This document shows positions 46,128 to 58,113 of a stretch of 64,000 nucleotides of DNA, piece by piece. The translations under genes were made by a program, and so were the position numbers. This stretch comes from Rhizophagus clarus (taxonomy: Eukaryota > Glomeromycota > Glomeromycetes > Glomerales > Glomeraceae), in the NCBI GenBank assembly GCA_015698045.1, contig BLAL01000229.1, forward strand, positions 1 to 64,000, given 5' to 3'. Below the pieces are notes generated by a model. That model worked only from the letters and a program-made list of their open reading frames with translations. It ran no database searches and was not told where the DNA came from. Numbering within the stretch: position 1 is the stretch's first letter; each line of letters starts with the position of its first letter.

Positions 46128-48490
46128 CTATTTCTCATTTGCTCCTTTTTCTAGAACTTTTGCTACTCCCAATAAAGTATCATCATCTCCATATTGAGCT
46201 ATTAATTGTAACCCAATCGGAAATCCGTCAATTGAAGATACACCAAAAGGTATACTAATGGCGGGAATTCCTGTATAATTTTAAAGTGAAATATCTTTTA
46301 GATACTAGTAATCCTTTTAATAAAAGTAGACATTCTAAGCTTACCGGCCAAACTTGCAGGTACAACTAAAACATCATTTACATAAGTATTTATAAAATTG
46401 TTTATGTTACTCGTGTTATTCGTCAAGCAATCTTCAATTTTTGGTGCCGTAGAAATAGTAACTGGAGTTATTAAAACATCAACTTTATTTTCATTACATT
46501 TCGAATCTTTTTTAGTAAAATGCAACGGGTTTGGTCTTTTAAAAACTCGATCAAAATCCAATTTTACCATCCTACGAATTTTTTGTGCTTGAAGAAAGTA
46601 ACTTCCGTAAGATCTAAAATTATAACAGAAAAAATAATTATTTTAAACAATTTTGCTTATTTAAGGATAAAAGAAAACCTTAAATACCCCGCAGTTAAAG
46701 CATAAGTTCCCAAAATTATACGCTTTTTAACTTCCTTGCCAAATTCTTCCCTTGTATTAGCATATAATAAGTCATCATTTTTATTCGACTCTTCGCTTCG
46801 ATAACCTAAAAGATCGATGAAAAGAATTATTGCAATCTTTGAGGAAGAATAGGTTGTAATCTACATAAAATATACCGTATCTAACTCCATCAAATCGTGA
46901 TAAATTGGAAGAAGCTTCTGAGGGTGCTAATATGTAATAAGCTGATAACGCGTGTCTCGTATTTGGACATGAAACCGAGACAATTGTTGCACCATGAGAT
47001 CTAAGATAAGAAATCCCTTTCTTCCATAAATTAATAATTGGTTCACCAAGTTCTGAAACAAAATATTCCTATAGTTATAACAAACTGTTAAGACATAAAT
47101 TTAGAATAATAGTATAAATAATGTACAAGTACAATTACTTTGGGAACACCAACGCGCAATCCTCTTAAATCATCAGTGTTTGAATTTAATTTAAAAAATG
47201 ATGGTACGGATGAATTTATGGAACGAACTTCCGGAGTTATTGATGTTGAATCATTCATGTCGAATTTTGAAATCACGTCTAAAACGAATGATAATATATA
47301 CAGATTGATTGAATGTTTCCATTTAAAATATAAAAGTAAAACTAACCATAAATCATTTGAGCATCACCAACTGTTCTTGTCAGAATACCAACTGTGTCTA
47401 GCGAATTAGCATATGCGATAAGTCCCCATCGAGAACATTGTCCATAAGAAGGTTTGAATCCCACTATGCCACAATATGAAGCAGGAAGACGAACAGATCC
47501 TCCGGTGTCCGATCCTAATGCACTGTGAAAAAAATTTTTTCATTAAGAAAATCTTAATATAACTTACAAAGACAATAACTCACGCGAAACACATTCCAGA
47601 TGCAACCGCCGCTGCACTACCACCTGAACTTCCACCGGCAACACGTTGATCATTATTCTTTCCAAAATGATTTCCATTAAAAAGAATTGATTGAGGATTA
47701 TACACCGGACCATGTACACTATATACGTTTGCTGCACTTTGAAGATTGATCGAAAATTAAAATAAGCGATTAAGTAATACACAATTTCTTCTTATATTTA
47801 CCCCATCCCAAATTCATCCATATTCGTTTTCCCAATCATAATAGCACCCGCTTCTTCAAGAGAATTTACTACAGTAGCATTAAACGGCGATTTGAATTCT
47901 AAAAAAAATATAATGGTAAGTGATGTTAACACGTGACTACTGCGCATAAAAAAACAGAGAGATTTGTAACTTTTTAACATATAAGATCCACATGTAGTTG
48001 ATAAGGAAGATGTACAAAATAAATCTTTATATGCAACAGGTATTCCATCTAAAGAGCCATTAAATGATCCTACAATATTGAGGATAAAACATAAGTAACA
48101 GTGTCATAAATACAAATAGATTATATAAGCTCAACCTTTAGCGTCAATTTCTTGAGCCTTATCAAGTAATTCTTTCTCATTTTGCACCTCTATAAATGCG
48201 TTTATTTTAGCATCATATTTTGAAATACGAGCAAGACATTCTTTAACTAAAGATACTGTTGAAATTTTCTTCTGTCTTAGCAGATTTGTAGCCTACATAT
48301 TATTTACATTATCAATTAAGCAAAAACACGTGATTGAAATTATACAAATTTCTTGATAGTCATTTAAAACCTCGATAATTGTCATTGACCATAAATGCTT
48401 GCTTTGGTCTTTAGAATTATTTGAGAGCATGCGTTTTGATACATTTATATAATTTCTTGAATAATTAAATGAATTCGCTCTATAAAACAT
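46128..48490 (-). CDS. HER2: Mitochondrial glutamyl-tRNA(Gln) amidotransferase subunit A
   Basis: Eleven exons join in frame to 554 residues: 48490-48371, 48292-48136, 48069-47971, 47898-47802, 47736-47584, 47522-47347, 47278-47139, 47068-46876, 46805-46688, 46613-46345 and 46270-46128. It is an amidase-signature enzyme with catalytic Lys in [11 protein letters not shown], the two Ser of [10 protein letters not shown] and [12 protein letters not shown], and [11 protein letters not shown]. With GatB (and GatF or GatC) it converts Glu-tRNA(Gln) to Gln-tRNA(Gln) in mitochondria. The N-terminus ([20 protein letters not shown]) is basic and hydroxylated with no early acid, as in a mitochondrial presequence. 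Bacterial GatA is about 485 residues. Donors at 48370 (GTTTTA) and 47346 (GTTAGT) are weaker than most here. Confidence 0.92.
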
Positions 48491-49719
48491 TATTTCTATT
48501 TAACGAGCTATTTTGAGGAAATAAGAAATTTTTTTTTTTTTTTCAAGAATTGAAGTCTTTTTTAAATTTATCATTGATGAGATGAACCAATCATTACGCG
48601 TCTTGAATGGGACAAATAACTCATTTTTAAAATGAACTTTTGTGATAACTTTCGATACTCCATTGTTAAATCCTGCATTGCATTTTTATGTGATTTGTGA
48701 TATTTGAAAATTTAACGGCAAAAAAAATCGCATTTCCCAAAGTCCTTCGGAGCGAAGCTTAAATACATAATGAGAGACATAAGTTAATATGACAATAACC
48801 AATAATGTGTTATTTAATTTTACAGTATACTAAATTGTGTGTGGATGTTCGTCGCGAACTTTAATCGCGTGAAAATGTGATATTTGACTATGATATGTGT
48901 GACGACAACAAGACCAATCGAATAGATAAAGAATTTATATAAATAAGAAATCATTGATTGAAATTGTTTTTTAATATTTTCTCCTTGCTTTTATTCATTC
49001 CTTTCTTTTCATTTCGTGTTGGGTCCCAAATACTGACAAATTTATTGTCTAATTTCGCTGAACAGCTTTAAATACTCAAAAATTTTTATCAAAAGTAAAA
49101 TCTTAAAACTTATCTAAAATATAAAGTTTCCCACAAATTCCGACTTCATTTCGTGTTGAATCTTGGCTGTTACAAATATCCTTGCTCATGTTACTTTAGC
49201 GATTTTTATTTCTACAAAAAAAAGCATCCCCGATCTCCCGAATCTCTTTACGCTTTATAATTCAGAATTCAATCAAGTGAACAACGTTTTTACCTAATTG
49301 AACTGCTGATAAAACATTTGGACTCTAGGTATTATTCGCGCTCGTCTAAACAATTATTACTATAATTCAAAAGTAAACGCTTAAACTTACTGATCTAGTT
49401 TAATTCTCGTTAGTATTATCAAAACATACATTTCGGTCAAGTAAAACACTACATTCTCAATACGTGTACTTGCCGAGTGTTTCTGTTATAAGTTATTCTT
49501 TCGAAATCTCGGGGATTCTCGCACTTATTAAAACGTGTCGAGAACCTTTACTATACTTAACATATTTGAGCTGGACTTGTACTTAGTAAGTATTTTCTAT
49601 ATGCTCCTAACAACTTGTTCTCGCTAAGAGTTAAAGCTAGCAACTTTATACATTCCAAAGCCAGGTTTTCCAGAACCTTTCGATTATTTGAAGTTCTTAT
49701 CATTTCAAGCATCTGAAAA
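48491..49719. other. Divergent upstream region, GatA / FYR-domain gene
   Basis: 1.2 kb without a supported gene. The part from 48900 to 49700 is less AT-rich than typical spacer and may be long 5' UTR of the FYR-domain gene. No clear core-promoter motif. Confidence 0.45.
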
Positions 49720-50994
49720 ATGGGTCGTCATCCAAAGAACCAACCAACAAAGGCGAGTATACAAAATGGTTCCCCTACTATTTCTACGTATGAAAAATAC
49801 AAGGAAATCAAACGCAAATATAAGGAATTGAAAAAGGCAAGCAAAAATTTTTTTACGAAAAATATAGGCAATGATAAACGCATAGGTATCCTTTTTCATT
49901 AAATAATAGGCTGAAACATTGAAAATCTATTCTTTTCGCGTTCTTTAATATTGTTTTATAGATGAACAATGAGCTAAATGAAGAATACGGACGCGCCATA
50001 AAAGAAGCTAGAAAATGCAAGGATGAGAGAGAGTAAATATAACATTAATATTATTGGACGTTTGATTTCTTTTTATTAATATTAAAATTTTTATTTACGA
50101 TTAATTTTATAGTTCTTTGCTGGACAAATTGTCTACAAATTATGTTAATGGAGAATCTACATCATCCATGGATCATCAAAAACGACCAAAAAACTCCCTT
50201 ATTGTGTATAACGAAAGACCAACGGCACAAATTGCAAGGAATATTGTAAATGATATTCCGGCTGTTTCATCATCGTCAGCGGCCAAACGTGGTCCTGGTC
50301 GTCCTCCCGCAAGCTCGAGGAACGTAAAGGCATATCATGTTGATAAGGACACGAACGGTAACTATGTCTTACCGGTCGAAGTTGGACTTCACACAATCCT
50401 TAGTTTAGGAACTGTTGCCTACGATCGTTCTGCATACCACAACGATCGATATATATATCCAATCGGGTATTCTACAAATAGGTAAATAATTATTTATTTT
50501 TAAAAAAATAATAAATTTCACGAATACGAACTAATCATCAGTCTTATCACGTGTTTAGGCCATACCTGAGTATGATAGACCCGACTCGAGATACAATATA
50601 TACTTCGACTATCGAAGACGGCGGGGACAACCCAAGAGTAATTAATAAATTTTGATTTGTTAAAATATTCTTTATTGCAAGATTTAATTTTATATTTTGT
50701 TATTTACAGTTTGTGGTTCAAGCAGCCGATCAACCTGGAAACCCAATAACAGCAAGCAGCGCGACTGGTGCATGGACCCCGGTTATTAGGCAGGCTAACA
50801 GCATTCGAAATAGAAAGCATTCAAACGCGGCTTCTGGACCAGACTATTTTGGGTTATCACAACCCACAGTCCGAAAAATGATACAAGAGCTTCCAAATGC
50901 ACATAAGTGCAAAAATTATAGGATGCAAGAATTTGAAGTACATCCAATTGGCACTCGTGGTCGAGGAAAGACAAGCAGAAAGGCTAAATATTAA
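49720..50994 (+). CDS. FYRN/FYRC-domain nuclear protein, TBRG1-like
   Basis: Exons 49720-49836, 49962-50032, 50113-50481, 50559-50637 and 50710-50994 join in frame to 306 residues. Order: coiled coil (about 24-70, YEKYKEIKRKYKELKK then MNNELNEEYGRAIKEARKCK), an AT-hook-like KRGPGRPPASS (about 119-129), FYRN (PVEVGLHTILSLGTVAYDRS ... YIYPIGYST) and FYRC (YTSTIEDGGDNPRFVVQAAD ... ATGAWTPVIRQA ... DYFGLSQPTVRKMIQELPNA). This set is that of TBRG1/NIAM-type proteins. FYR domains also occur in MLL and KDM5-like chromatin proteins. The first intron begins with GC (AAG|GCAAGC), the recognised GC-AG type, chosen because only it keeps the coiled coil in frame. Confidence 0.85.
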
Positions 50995-53072
50995 ATAGGG
51001 GTGGAATACATTAAAGTAAAAGGAATGATTTTTAAATTTTTTTTTTTTTTTTTGCTTAAATTCTTAAATTTTTTAATATCAATCTTATCGATACCTGCGG
51101 ATTATTTATATATATGTACTCGCATATATGTAAGTCATCTATAAAGCATAATTTCGGTGGGATAAAATTGTTAGGGAGGACAATAATTACAAAAACTTTT
51201 TAGTAGATATTCATAATCGGGAGCATCTATATTAATAATTAATTCCGTAATAATAATTTTCATGTGATGTTGTTCTTGTTCGCAAGAAACATATTCACTT
51301 AAAACAATTCTTGTAAATAATATATATTTTTTTTTTAACGCGCGTTTAGTCACGTGCTTGATATTAAAGATTAAAAAAGAACTGCGTTTGGAACGCATGC
51401 GAATAAAAAAAATACTAACCATAGGTCATATGAATTCCATTTTATTATGAGCTGATTTTTTAGTTTAAGAATTTGATACAAAGAAGATTCGAAGCTTCAA
51501 AATATCTTATCATTATAGTTTACTAATAATATAACGTTATGCAAAGTTATTTAAAAGAGACAAAGATTCACTGAAACAACTGAAACAAAGAAACGTTATA
51601 GCATTAAAAAAAATTATTTTATTGATTACAAATAAGATGGAAAAATGTATATATATTTACCAAAAAAAAAGAAATTAAAACAAAAAAGGCAATAAAAGTC
51701 TTTTTTAAATAATGATAATAAATAATTTATACATATAATTGAAACGAAAATGGTTCTTTTTGTGTGTATATAATTTATTTATTTATATTTATATACCTGC
51801 ATTTACTATATTTCATGTGAAACAATAAATAATGAAGTAAACTATTTCTAAAAAAGGCGCAAATGAATGGTTGTGCCATTTCATGTGATATACGTCATGG
51901 CGATTTATTTTTAATGAAAACGTTATATCGTGCGATGTTGATTTAACTTCTCTATTTGTCATAGGAAATAAAATCAATGAAATAAATTGAATAATAATAC
52001 AACAATAACTGATAAGTTATTAAATGGATATATCGGTATAATAATATATGGCGGAGGAAAATTACTGTGATAACTTTTTTTTTTTTTTTTTTAGAAAAAA
52101 AAAATGCATGTTAATTATTTCAACAGATCAAATTCAAATAATTATTATAAAATCCATAATTATTTGAGAAATATTTCGCGTAAAAAAAAAAAGAAATATA
52201 ACGAATAAAAAAAATAAATTCCTTTCTTTTGCTCTATTAAATTTCTGAAATTTAAAAAACGAAAACACGTCTGACGTAATCTTAAATCCTATTCTTCGTA
52301 AAGACGCGATTTTTTTAACGCCCTTATCGAAAAGTAAAAATGGGTAAGAGATTTTTTTCTATAAAGATAATAATCTTTCGAGAATAAAAAAAAGTCTATT
52401 ATATTTATTTTTGGTTGAAAATAATCTCGAATTACATTTTTCAAAAAAAAAACACGTTATTCTCTCTCAAAGAAAATTTTAAAATAAACTAAATAAATAA
52501 ATGAAAACCATAATAAAGATAAAACCTAAATATTCAAATTTTAAAAAAAAAAATTTTTTAAAAAAAAATAAATAAAATATAAATCTTTCCCAAACCGGGA
52601 CCTTGGCAATTAATTAATATAATTCTAAAAAAAAGTTACGAAAGTATACATACAAGAAAAGGTAGAAAAAAAAAAAAATTAAACAAATTAAAAATCAAGT
52701 CCATAAAAAAAAAAAAAAATTATGAAACCCAGATAATTAAATATAACTCTAATTAAGGATACAAAGGAAAGGGGAAATACAAGAGAAGATGTAAAAAATT
52801 TTTTGCCAAGCCGGTCGGCATTTTATATAATAATATATATATAATATGAATTGTTTTTTATGATTTGTAATTACAAATAAAAGAAAATGGAAAAAATGTC
52901 CGAAATTCCAACCAAATCAACCAAATAATCTTTTAAGATTTTTCTTCCCTAAATAGAATTTAAATAAACGACATTAAATAATTTGTCACTCTAATTTTTT
53001 TTTTTTTTTTTTTGATTAAAAATAAGTAAACATAATGACGCCGTTTCTTTCTTTCATAAATATTAAATATTT
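50995..53072. other. Convergent AT-rich spacer
   Basis: About 2 kb with no gene. Contains many A and T runs; the minus-strand ORF at 51171-51422 has no domain. A GTCACGTGC word lies at 51350. The right half is probably the 3' UTR of the SANT gene. Confidence 0.5.
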
Positions 53073-54134
53073 TTAGTTACGAGTTGTTTTCTTCTTTCGT
53101 CCTCCTTTCTTTCCATAAGCCAATTTTGCAAGATTTTTAATCAGCGCATCATTTTTGTTAACCTCTTCTTCATACAGCTCTAACTCTTTCTTCATGGCTT
53201 TTGCTTTTCGAAATTCAGGAGTGTGTTTTATCAAGTAATAAAATTCTACAACTTGTGCAGTTGATTTATTTACTTGTTTACCTATCACTGAAAAATCTTT
53301 TCCATGTTCTAAATATGAAGCAAGAAACATTTTACGTTGAATAGGAAACCATGTTAAAAGTATTTCGCTCTTTTTTGGCGGGATTGGATAATTTGGATAA
53401 TTTGGATTATTTGGAGGGATAAATTTATATCCACCACATCCAATAACTCCATCACCACCCGAAGTAGGTATTGGTATACGTCTCGTCTTTGTATAAGGAG
53501 CTTCGAGAGCAGGAACAGATGCTCCACGTTCACGATAATATTCTTCTCTTTCATCATCCTCTGTAATTACAGATTTATGTTTTCTTAAACGCGTTGCAGG
53601 CCCAGAAAAACGTCGCTTGCCTAATATTTGTTCTTTAGAACGACTGCTTGGTTTCGGTTTTCGTGAAGATCGTCTTGGACTTTGTGGACAAGGACTGGAT
53701 GGAGGACTTGATACTGCACTACTTGCTACTGATGAAAACGCGGGTGATAGATGAATTTTTTTTCTCTCTTCTACGGCTAAAGATGCAAGTGTCGTGATAG
53801 CATCAATATCTTCCTCTGCAGAACTATATGATATTGGACTAGAAGAAAATTCACTAGGTGATGGTGCTCTTCTTGGTGAGAAGTGCGCACTAAATACGAC
53901 GCGTGGTAATGCACGCGACGAATTTGAACCATTGTCATTTTCTAGAGTCTCATTACGAACCTCTAGATATTCTGATTCTTTTCGCGTCTCTGTTGTCTGT
54001 GAAATATTGCTATTGTTAATTTTGTTTGAATAAATCGGTATTTTAAGTGGGAATACTGTAGTGCCAGTCGGTGTTTTTGGGATGGTCGGAATTGAACACA
54101 TGTGTGTGAATTGTGAAAGTTGGGCCGAAGCCAT
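53073..54134 (-). CDS. SANT/Myb-domain chromatin protein
   Basis: Single-exon ORF of 353 residues from MASAQLSQFT. Residues about 60-200 are Ser/Pro/Arg-rich low complexity. A SANT domain lies near 256-308 (LTWFPIQRKMFLASYLEHGK, then DFSVIGKQVNKSTAQVVEFY, then YLIKHTPEFRK). The C-terminus is basic (KKGGRKKK). HGKDF..I....V..KT...V.FYY is the SANT form found in ELM2-SANT corepressors (MIER, MTA, CoREST), but no ELM2 domain is visible upstream. A role in a histone deacetylase complex is possible but is inference. Confidence 0.7.
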   Translation of the reverse strand: MASAQLSQFTHMCSIPTIPKTPTGTTVFPLKIPIYSNKINNSNISQTTETRKESEYLEVRNETLENDNGSNSSRALPRVVFSAHFSPRRAPSPSEFSSSPISYSSAEEDIDAITTLASLAVEERKKIHLSPAFSSVASSAVSSPPSSPCPQSPRRSSRKPKPSSRSKEQILGKRRFSGPATRLRKHKSVITEDDEREEYYRERGASVPALEAPYTKTRRIPIPTSGGDGVIGCGGYKFIPPNNPNYPNYPIPPKKSEILLTWFPIQRKMFLASYLEHGKDFSVIGKQVNKSTAQVVEFYYLIKHTPEFRKAKAMKKELELYEEEVNKNDALIKNLAKLAYGKKGGRKKKTTRN

Positions 54135-55488
54135 AACAGACTTTGAAAATTATTAAGAGTAAATTAATTATATATTTTTTTTATATAAACAAAATAGACC
54201 AAAAATTTAAAAAAAAAAGCATATAAAAGTTTTTGTGACCATAAATCCTTAATTCGCGTGTTAAGGTTGTTTGCTTTTTTTTTTTATTCTTGGCTCAAAG
54301 TGGCGTCTTTTGTGTCAAATACCGTCTGGATCAGTAATGAAACGGTATTTATGTTTTATTTTATCCTGTTATCTTTTTGGTGAAACTTGCCACACCTCCT
54401 TCAACGCAATATATTAAATAAAGATAAGCCCTTTTTCGTTTAAGTGATTAAGTATGTATTTATTAACAAGCAGTTATTATAGTAGTACAAGGTGGAAATT
54501 TTGATGATGAGGGGAAAGAGAGCAAGTCTAATAAAAGGGATCGTAAAAAAAGTTAAGTCTCACGAACCAAGGAAAAGTTAGACAATTAATGAACACTATA
54601 AAAGTTGAAGTCTTAGTCCGCGTTCGTTTTAAAAAAAGAAACAGGAATAAATATATTGGACAGTAGTAATAAAATAAAAAAAACACGCGATAGGTGACAA
54701 AGCGACGCGAAAATATTTAATTACGAAAGTTATGTTGTAACAAGCGTTGGCGGAGGGCGGTTGTTTAAAGGTGCTAGAAAAATGTCGATGCTTGAAGTTG
54801 TGGGGAGGTGAGTCAGAATAAAAAAATAGGGTGTTTACGGTGTTCAATACTAAATTGTAATCTGGTACGATGACCATAAATATCAATAAAGGTTCAACGA
54901 ATTCATCGATTAGGCAAACTCAGCCGAATAAAGTCCGGTGTTACACGGGCCGATATTACTGAAATCACGGAAATTATTTTTATCGATATTAAAAAAAATT
55001 ATTACCGTACTTCACAAAAATTCGCATTAATTTGATTCTTTGAACACGAAATTTTTATAACTATTTTAGTGAGATATTTGACCCTCAGTAAAGTTTACAA
55101 TTCAAACATCTATAGTTATGTCATTTCCTTATTCGAAAATGACAGTCACATTTTCGCCTTATTGAAAATCATCTATGCAAAGCTGCAGTGTTTATCGAAT
55201 CGGATCTTTATAAATCTCTTTGATTTATTAATAAAATATTTAGAAAGGAAATTCTAAGATTCTTTTTGTAACAATTTCGTCACCATTTTTTGAATGATCA
55301 GGTCGGCTGAATGCCGGTTTAAATTTATAAAATTGCGCCACAGCCGCATGAACTTTATTTTTTTTTTTGTCCCATATTTCCGGGGTTCACCGGCATTCAG
55401 TTAATTTGATTGGTGATCAAAGTGCCAAAAAAGATTTTTATTTTTCCGTATAATTTAATCAGATTAATTTATCAATGATAGATCTCTC
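54135..55488. other. Divergent upstream region, SANT gene / PSMG3
   Basis: No supported gene. Contains a 12-bp inverted pair, CTGAATGCCGGT at 55307-55318 and its complement at 55389-55400, spaced by 70 bp. It could be the remnant of a small inverted-repeat element in the PSMG3 promoter. Confidence 0.45.
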
Positions 55489-56031
55489 ATGGATTCGAAC
55501 GAACCTTCTCTATCAAGTGATTTTCCTTTAAAAACAAAGCAAACAGCTCGTCTGCTTAATGGTATACATACGGAAGTATTAATTACAGGATTTCGCGACA
55601 AAATATTCGTAGTTGTTACTCAATATGGGAAAATTGGCAGTTTGGTACGCTAGGTCCTCTCATAGATATTGCTATGATAAAATAATATATATATTATATA
55701 TTATAGCTATTCCTAATTTTTTCTTTTTTTTTTATAGATTTACGTAACAGTTGACTCACAATTACCTACTCCACTTTCAGTAACGACTTCCACTTCCACC
55801 AATGTAAAATTCCTTCTCGGCCCCATTACTCCGCTATATCAATTATACGCATCACACATAGCTACTGTTATAGCGACAGAGAATTCTAGTGATGGAAGAG
55901 CTGTAGTGGTAGGGTTAGCGTTAACGAAAAATAATGATAATAATGATAACGGAGATCAAGATGTAGAAATCGGAGACAAAGAATTATTTAATGAAATTGA
56001 ATCAATGGTGAAAGAATGTAGAGTTTGGTGA
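55489..56031 (+). CDS. PSMG3: Proteasome assembly chaperone 3 (PSMG3/PAC3)
   Basis: Exons 55489-55644 and 55738-56031 join in phase 0 to 149 residues. The pattern matches PAC3: KTKQTARLLNGIHTEVLITG then FRDKIFVVVTQYGKIGSL, KFLLGPITPLYQLYA, and the very C-terminal CRVW (human ends VCQVW). PAC3 pairs with PAC4 (yeast Poc3/Poc4, also Irc25) and guides alpha-ring assembly of the 20S proteasome in the cytosol. Length fits the family (122-180). The asparagine/aspartate stretch near 122-135 (KNNDNNDNGDQDVE) is a lineage insertion. Convergent with the SRR1-like gene, 69 bp apart. Confidence 0.85.
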
Positions 56032-56100
56032 TAATTTTCTTTTCTATCTTGGAATGCATACATGTTTATAATGTTTATTTAAATAAAGAAAAAAGAATTA

Positions 56101-57408
56101 TTAAATTATTTCGGGATCTTCAGTTTCCTCTGATGTTTTTGTGCTCCAAAATTCAATATCTCCATCTAGTTTTTCTAATTCCCCATCAATCGGAAACCAC
56201 TGCCAACATAAGTTATCGAATGTACCAGTTGGCATGTTTATAGAAAGATTGTCATCATATTTTGATGACAAATAAATCGATGGAAAAGAAACACTTCGAA
56301 TAATAGTCAAAGCGTGAAAGCAAAGTTTGTTAAGGATGATAACTAACGGAGAGAAAAAGTGCGAAATGAAAAATAAATATAAGGAAGAAAGGATATAGAG
56401 CTTACGTAAGGAGCTTTCCTACTTAGCAAAGACGTTGACATTCTTTTTTTTTTAAAAAAAAAACAATATATACTTAGATTAAACAAGGTCATAAGTCAAC
56501 ATGCGTTTCAAGATTCGCCTTACGTCTCATCATAAAAGTCCAATCTGTTTCCTACAAGAATAATCTTTTCCAACTTCTCTCTTTCCCAGTTTGATGCAAT
56601 CACGTTGTTATATAATCCAAGTGGGCAATGTGGCATATAAAAAAGAGTTTTGTTCGTGATTGGTCTCTTTGCTTTCTTAAATAATTAAAGATATTAAAAT
56701 AAGTTTATTTGAATTGAAAATAAATCATTTACCAAAGTTGAAATGACATACTTCATTGGCATTTATCGTATTTATTTCATAATGTAAAAAAATTTCCAGG
56801 TCAATGGGCGTTGAGACCGGATCGTATGCGTAAGCTTTTCCTGTTATCTTGGTAAAAAAAAACACCTTAGTTTTCTAGACAAAAGCAAAACCACGTCAAT
56901 TATGATTGTTTATATTTACTTCAAATAAATCTCTCAGAATTAAAACAAGCGCTAATTGGTATTGTGAAATTATTGATTTTTCAATGCTTCCAATCCCGTA
57001 GCAAACAATATCCTCGATTTTTGGGAGGTGTGGAGGGAAAAGTTTACTATTGATAGTTTCTACAATGTAATTAATTCAATGTAAAAAACTCTTTTCTATA
57101 TTATATAATTTTAAACTAAATTGGATCAATTTAAAATAAGTTGTCAAACCTTGCACTTCTTGGAAGAAACCACTTTGTAAAAGAGTTTGCCTGGAAAAAG
57201 GAATGCGCCACACTTATTAATTTAATAGATTAGGTGCGCACTTATAGGCCACTAAATACCTTTTTTCCTCTATATAAGAAATAAAATCCTCAGCGGTTTT
57301 CTCTTTTAAAACCCATTTATTTTTCCCGCGACGATTCCTCTTAGATCTTTGTGATTTAAGATTTCGATATTTAAAAACATTATGTTTATCATTTAGAACG
57401 TCATCCAT
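56101..57408 (-). CDS. SRR1-like domain protein
   Basis: Supported exons: 57408-57260, 57190-57150, 57059-56920, 56847-56752 and 56675 to about 56524. A last coding exon lies at about 56335-56101. Between them a micro-exon near 56409-56424 (AAAGCTCCTTAC before GTAAGC) is likely, but its start is uncertain because only an 8-nt form keeps the last exon in frame. Family signature: KIEDIVCYGIGSIEKSIISQ then YQLALVLILRDL, then AYAYDPVSTPID, YMPHCPLGLYNNVI and FDNLCWQWFPID near the end. SRR1-like proteins act in circadian and cell-growth control in plants and animals; in fungi the role is unclear. The start is MDDVLNDKHN; a Met lies 10 codons upstream. Confidence 0.75.
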
Positions 57409-58113
57409 TAATTTGTAAATAAATATCTCGAAAATCACTTAATGCTAAATTAACGTTAGGATACATGAAATGATTATCAATAGATTGTCAATTATTAATA
57501 AAAGTAAATTAATTCTTATAATTAAATTATAATTGTCAAAACGAGAATGTCCTTACTTTAAATATAAATTTTGGTCTTTTCCAAGTTAATGAAATTATGA
57601 AATATTTTTTTTTTTTATGAAAGGCTTTATTCGTTATTTATAGTAAAATTGACCGTCGATTTTTTGACAGATAAACATTTATGTATCACCGTGTGAATTC
57701 TAACAACAAATGACCTCTTTAGTGTTACCTTCTTTTGTTCCGGAGATCAGAAACTAATGCATAAATATAATTTGATTGGTTCATCCAATGTGTCCTACGC
57801 TAAAGAAGGATATTTGCGTCAGCAGATCGGCAAGTTGATGCTCAAACTTAACATTATTGTACAACTTTAAATCATTTTTTGTCTCTTTCTTTTCTAATTG
57901 TCAACTTACTCATTAACTTCATACATTCTTTCTGTTCAACTTTAATAACTATCTTTTTAACAACGCAGTATTCTAGAGACTGTTTAACCAATTCTAAATT
58001 TCTAAATCTTTGTAACATTATTAAGTTGTTTTGTACCTTAACAACTCAACCTATTCCCATTCGTTTAAAATATATTGTTATTTATTTGGTAATGACAAAC
58101 CTCTGATAGAAGT
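57409..58113. other. Divergent upstream region, SRR1-like / PH-domain gene
   Basis: About 700 bp without a supported gene. The ORF at 57879-58106 has no domain and ends just before the PH gene start. Confidence 0.45.

Noticed and set aside
47140..47409. Plus-strand ORF in the GatA region
   Set aside because: Antisense to GatA exons whose frames and catalytic motifs are clear.
51171..51422. 83-codon minus-strand ORF
   Set aside because: No domain and located in an AT-rich convergent spacer.
57879..58106. 75-codon plus-strand ORF before the PH gene
   Set aside because: Leu/Ile/Thr-rich reading of AT-rich upstream DNA; it has no domain and ends just before the real start.
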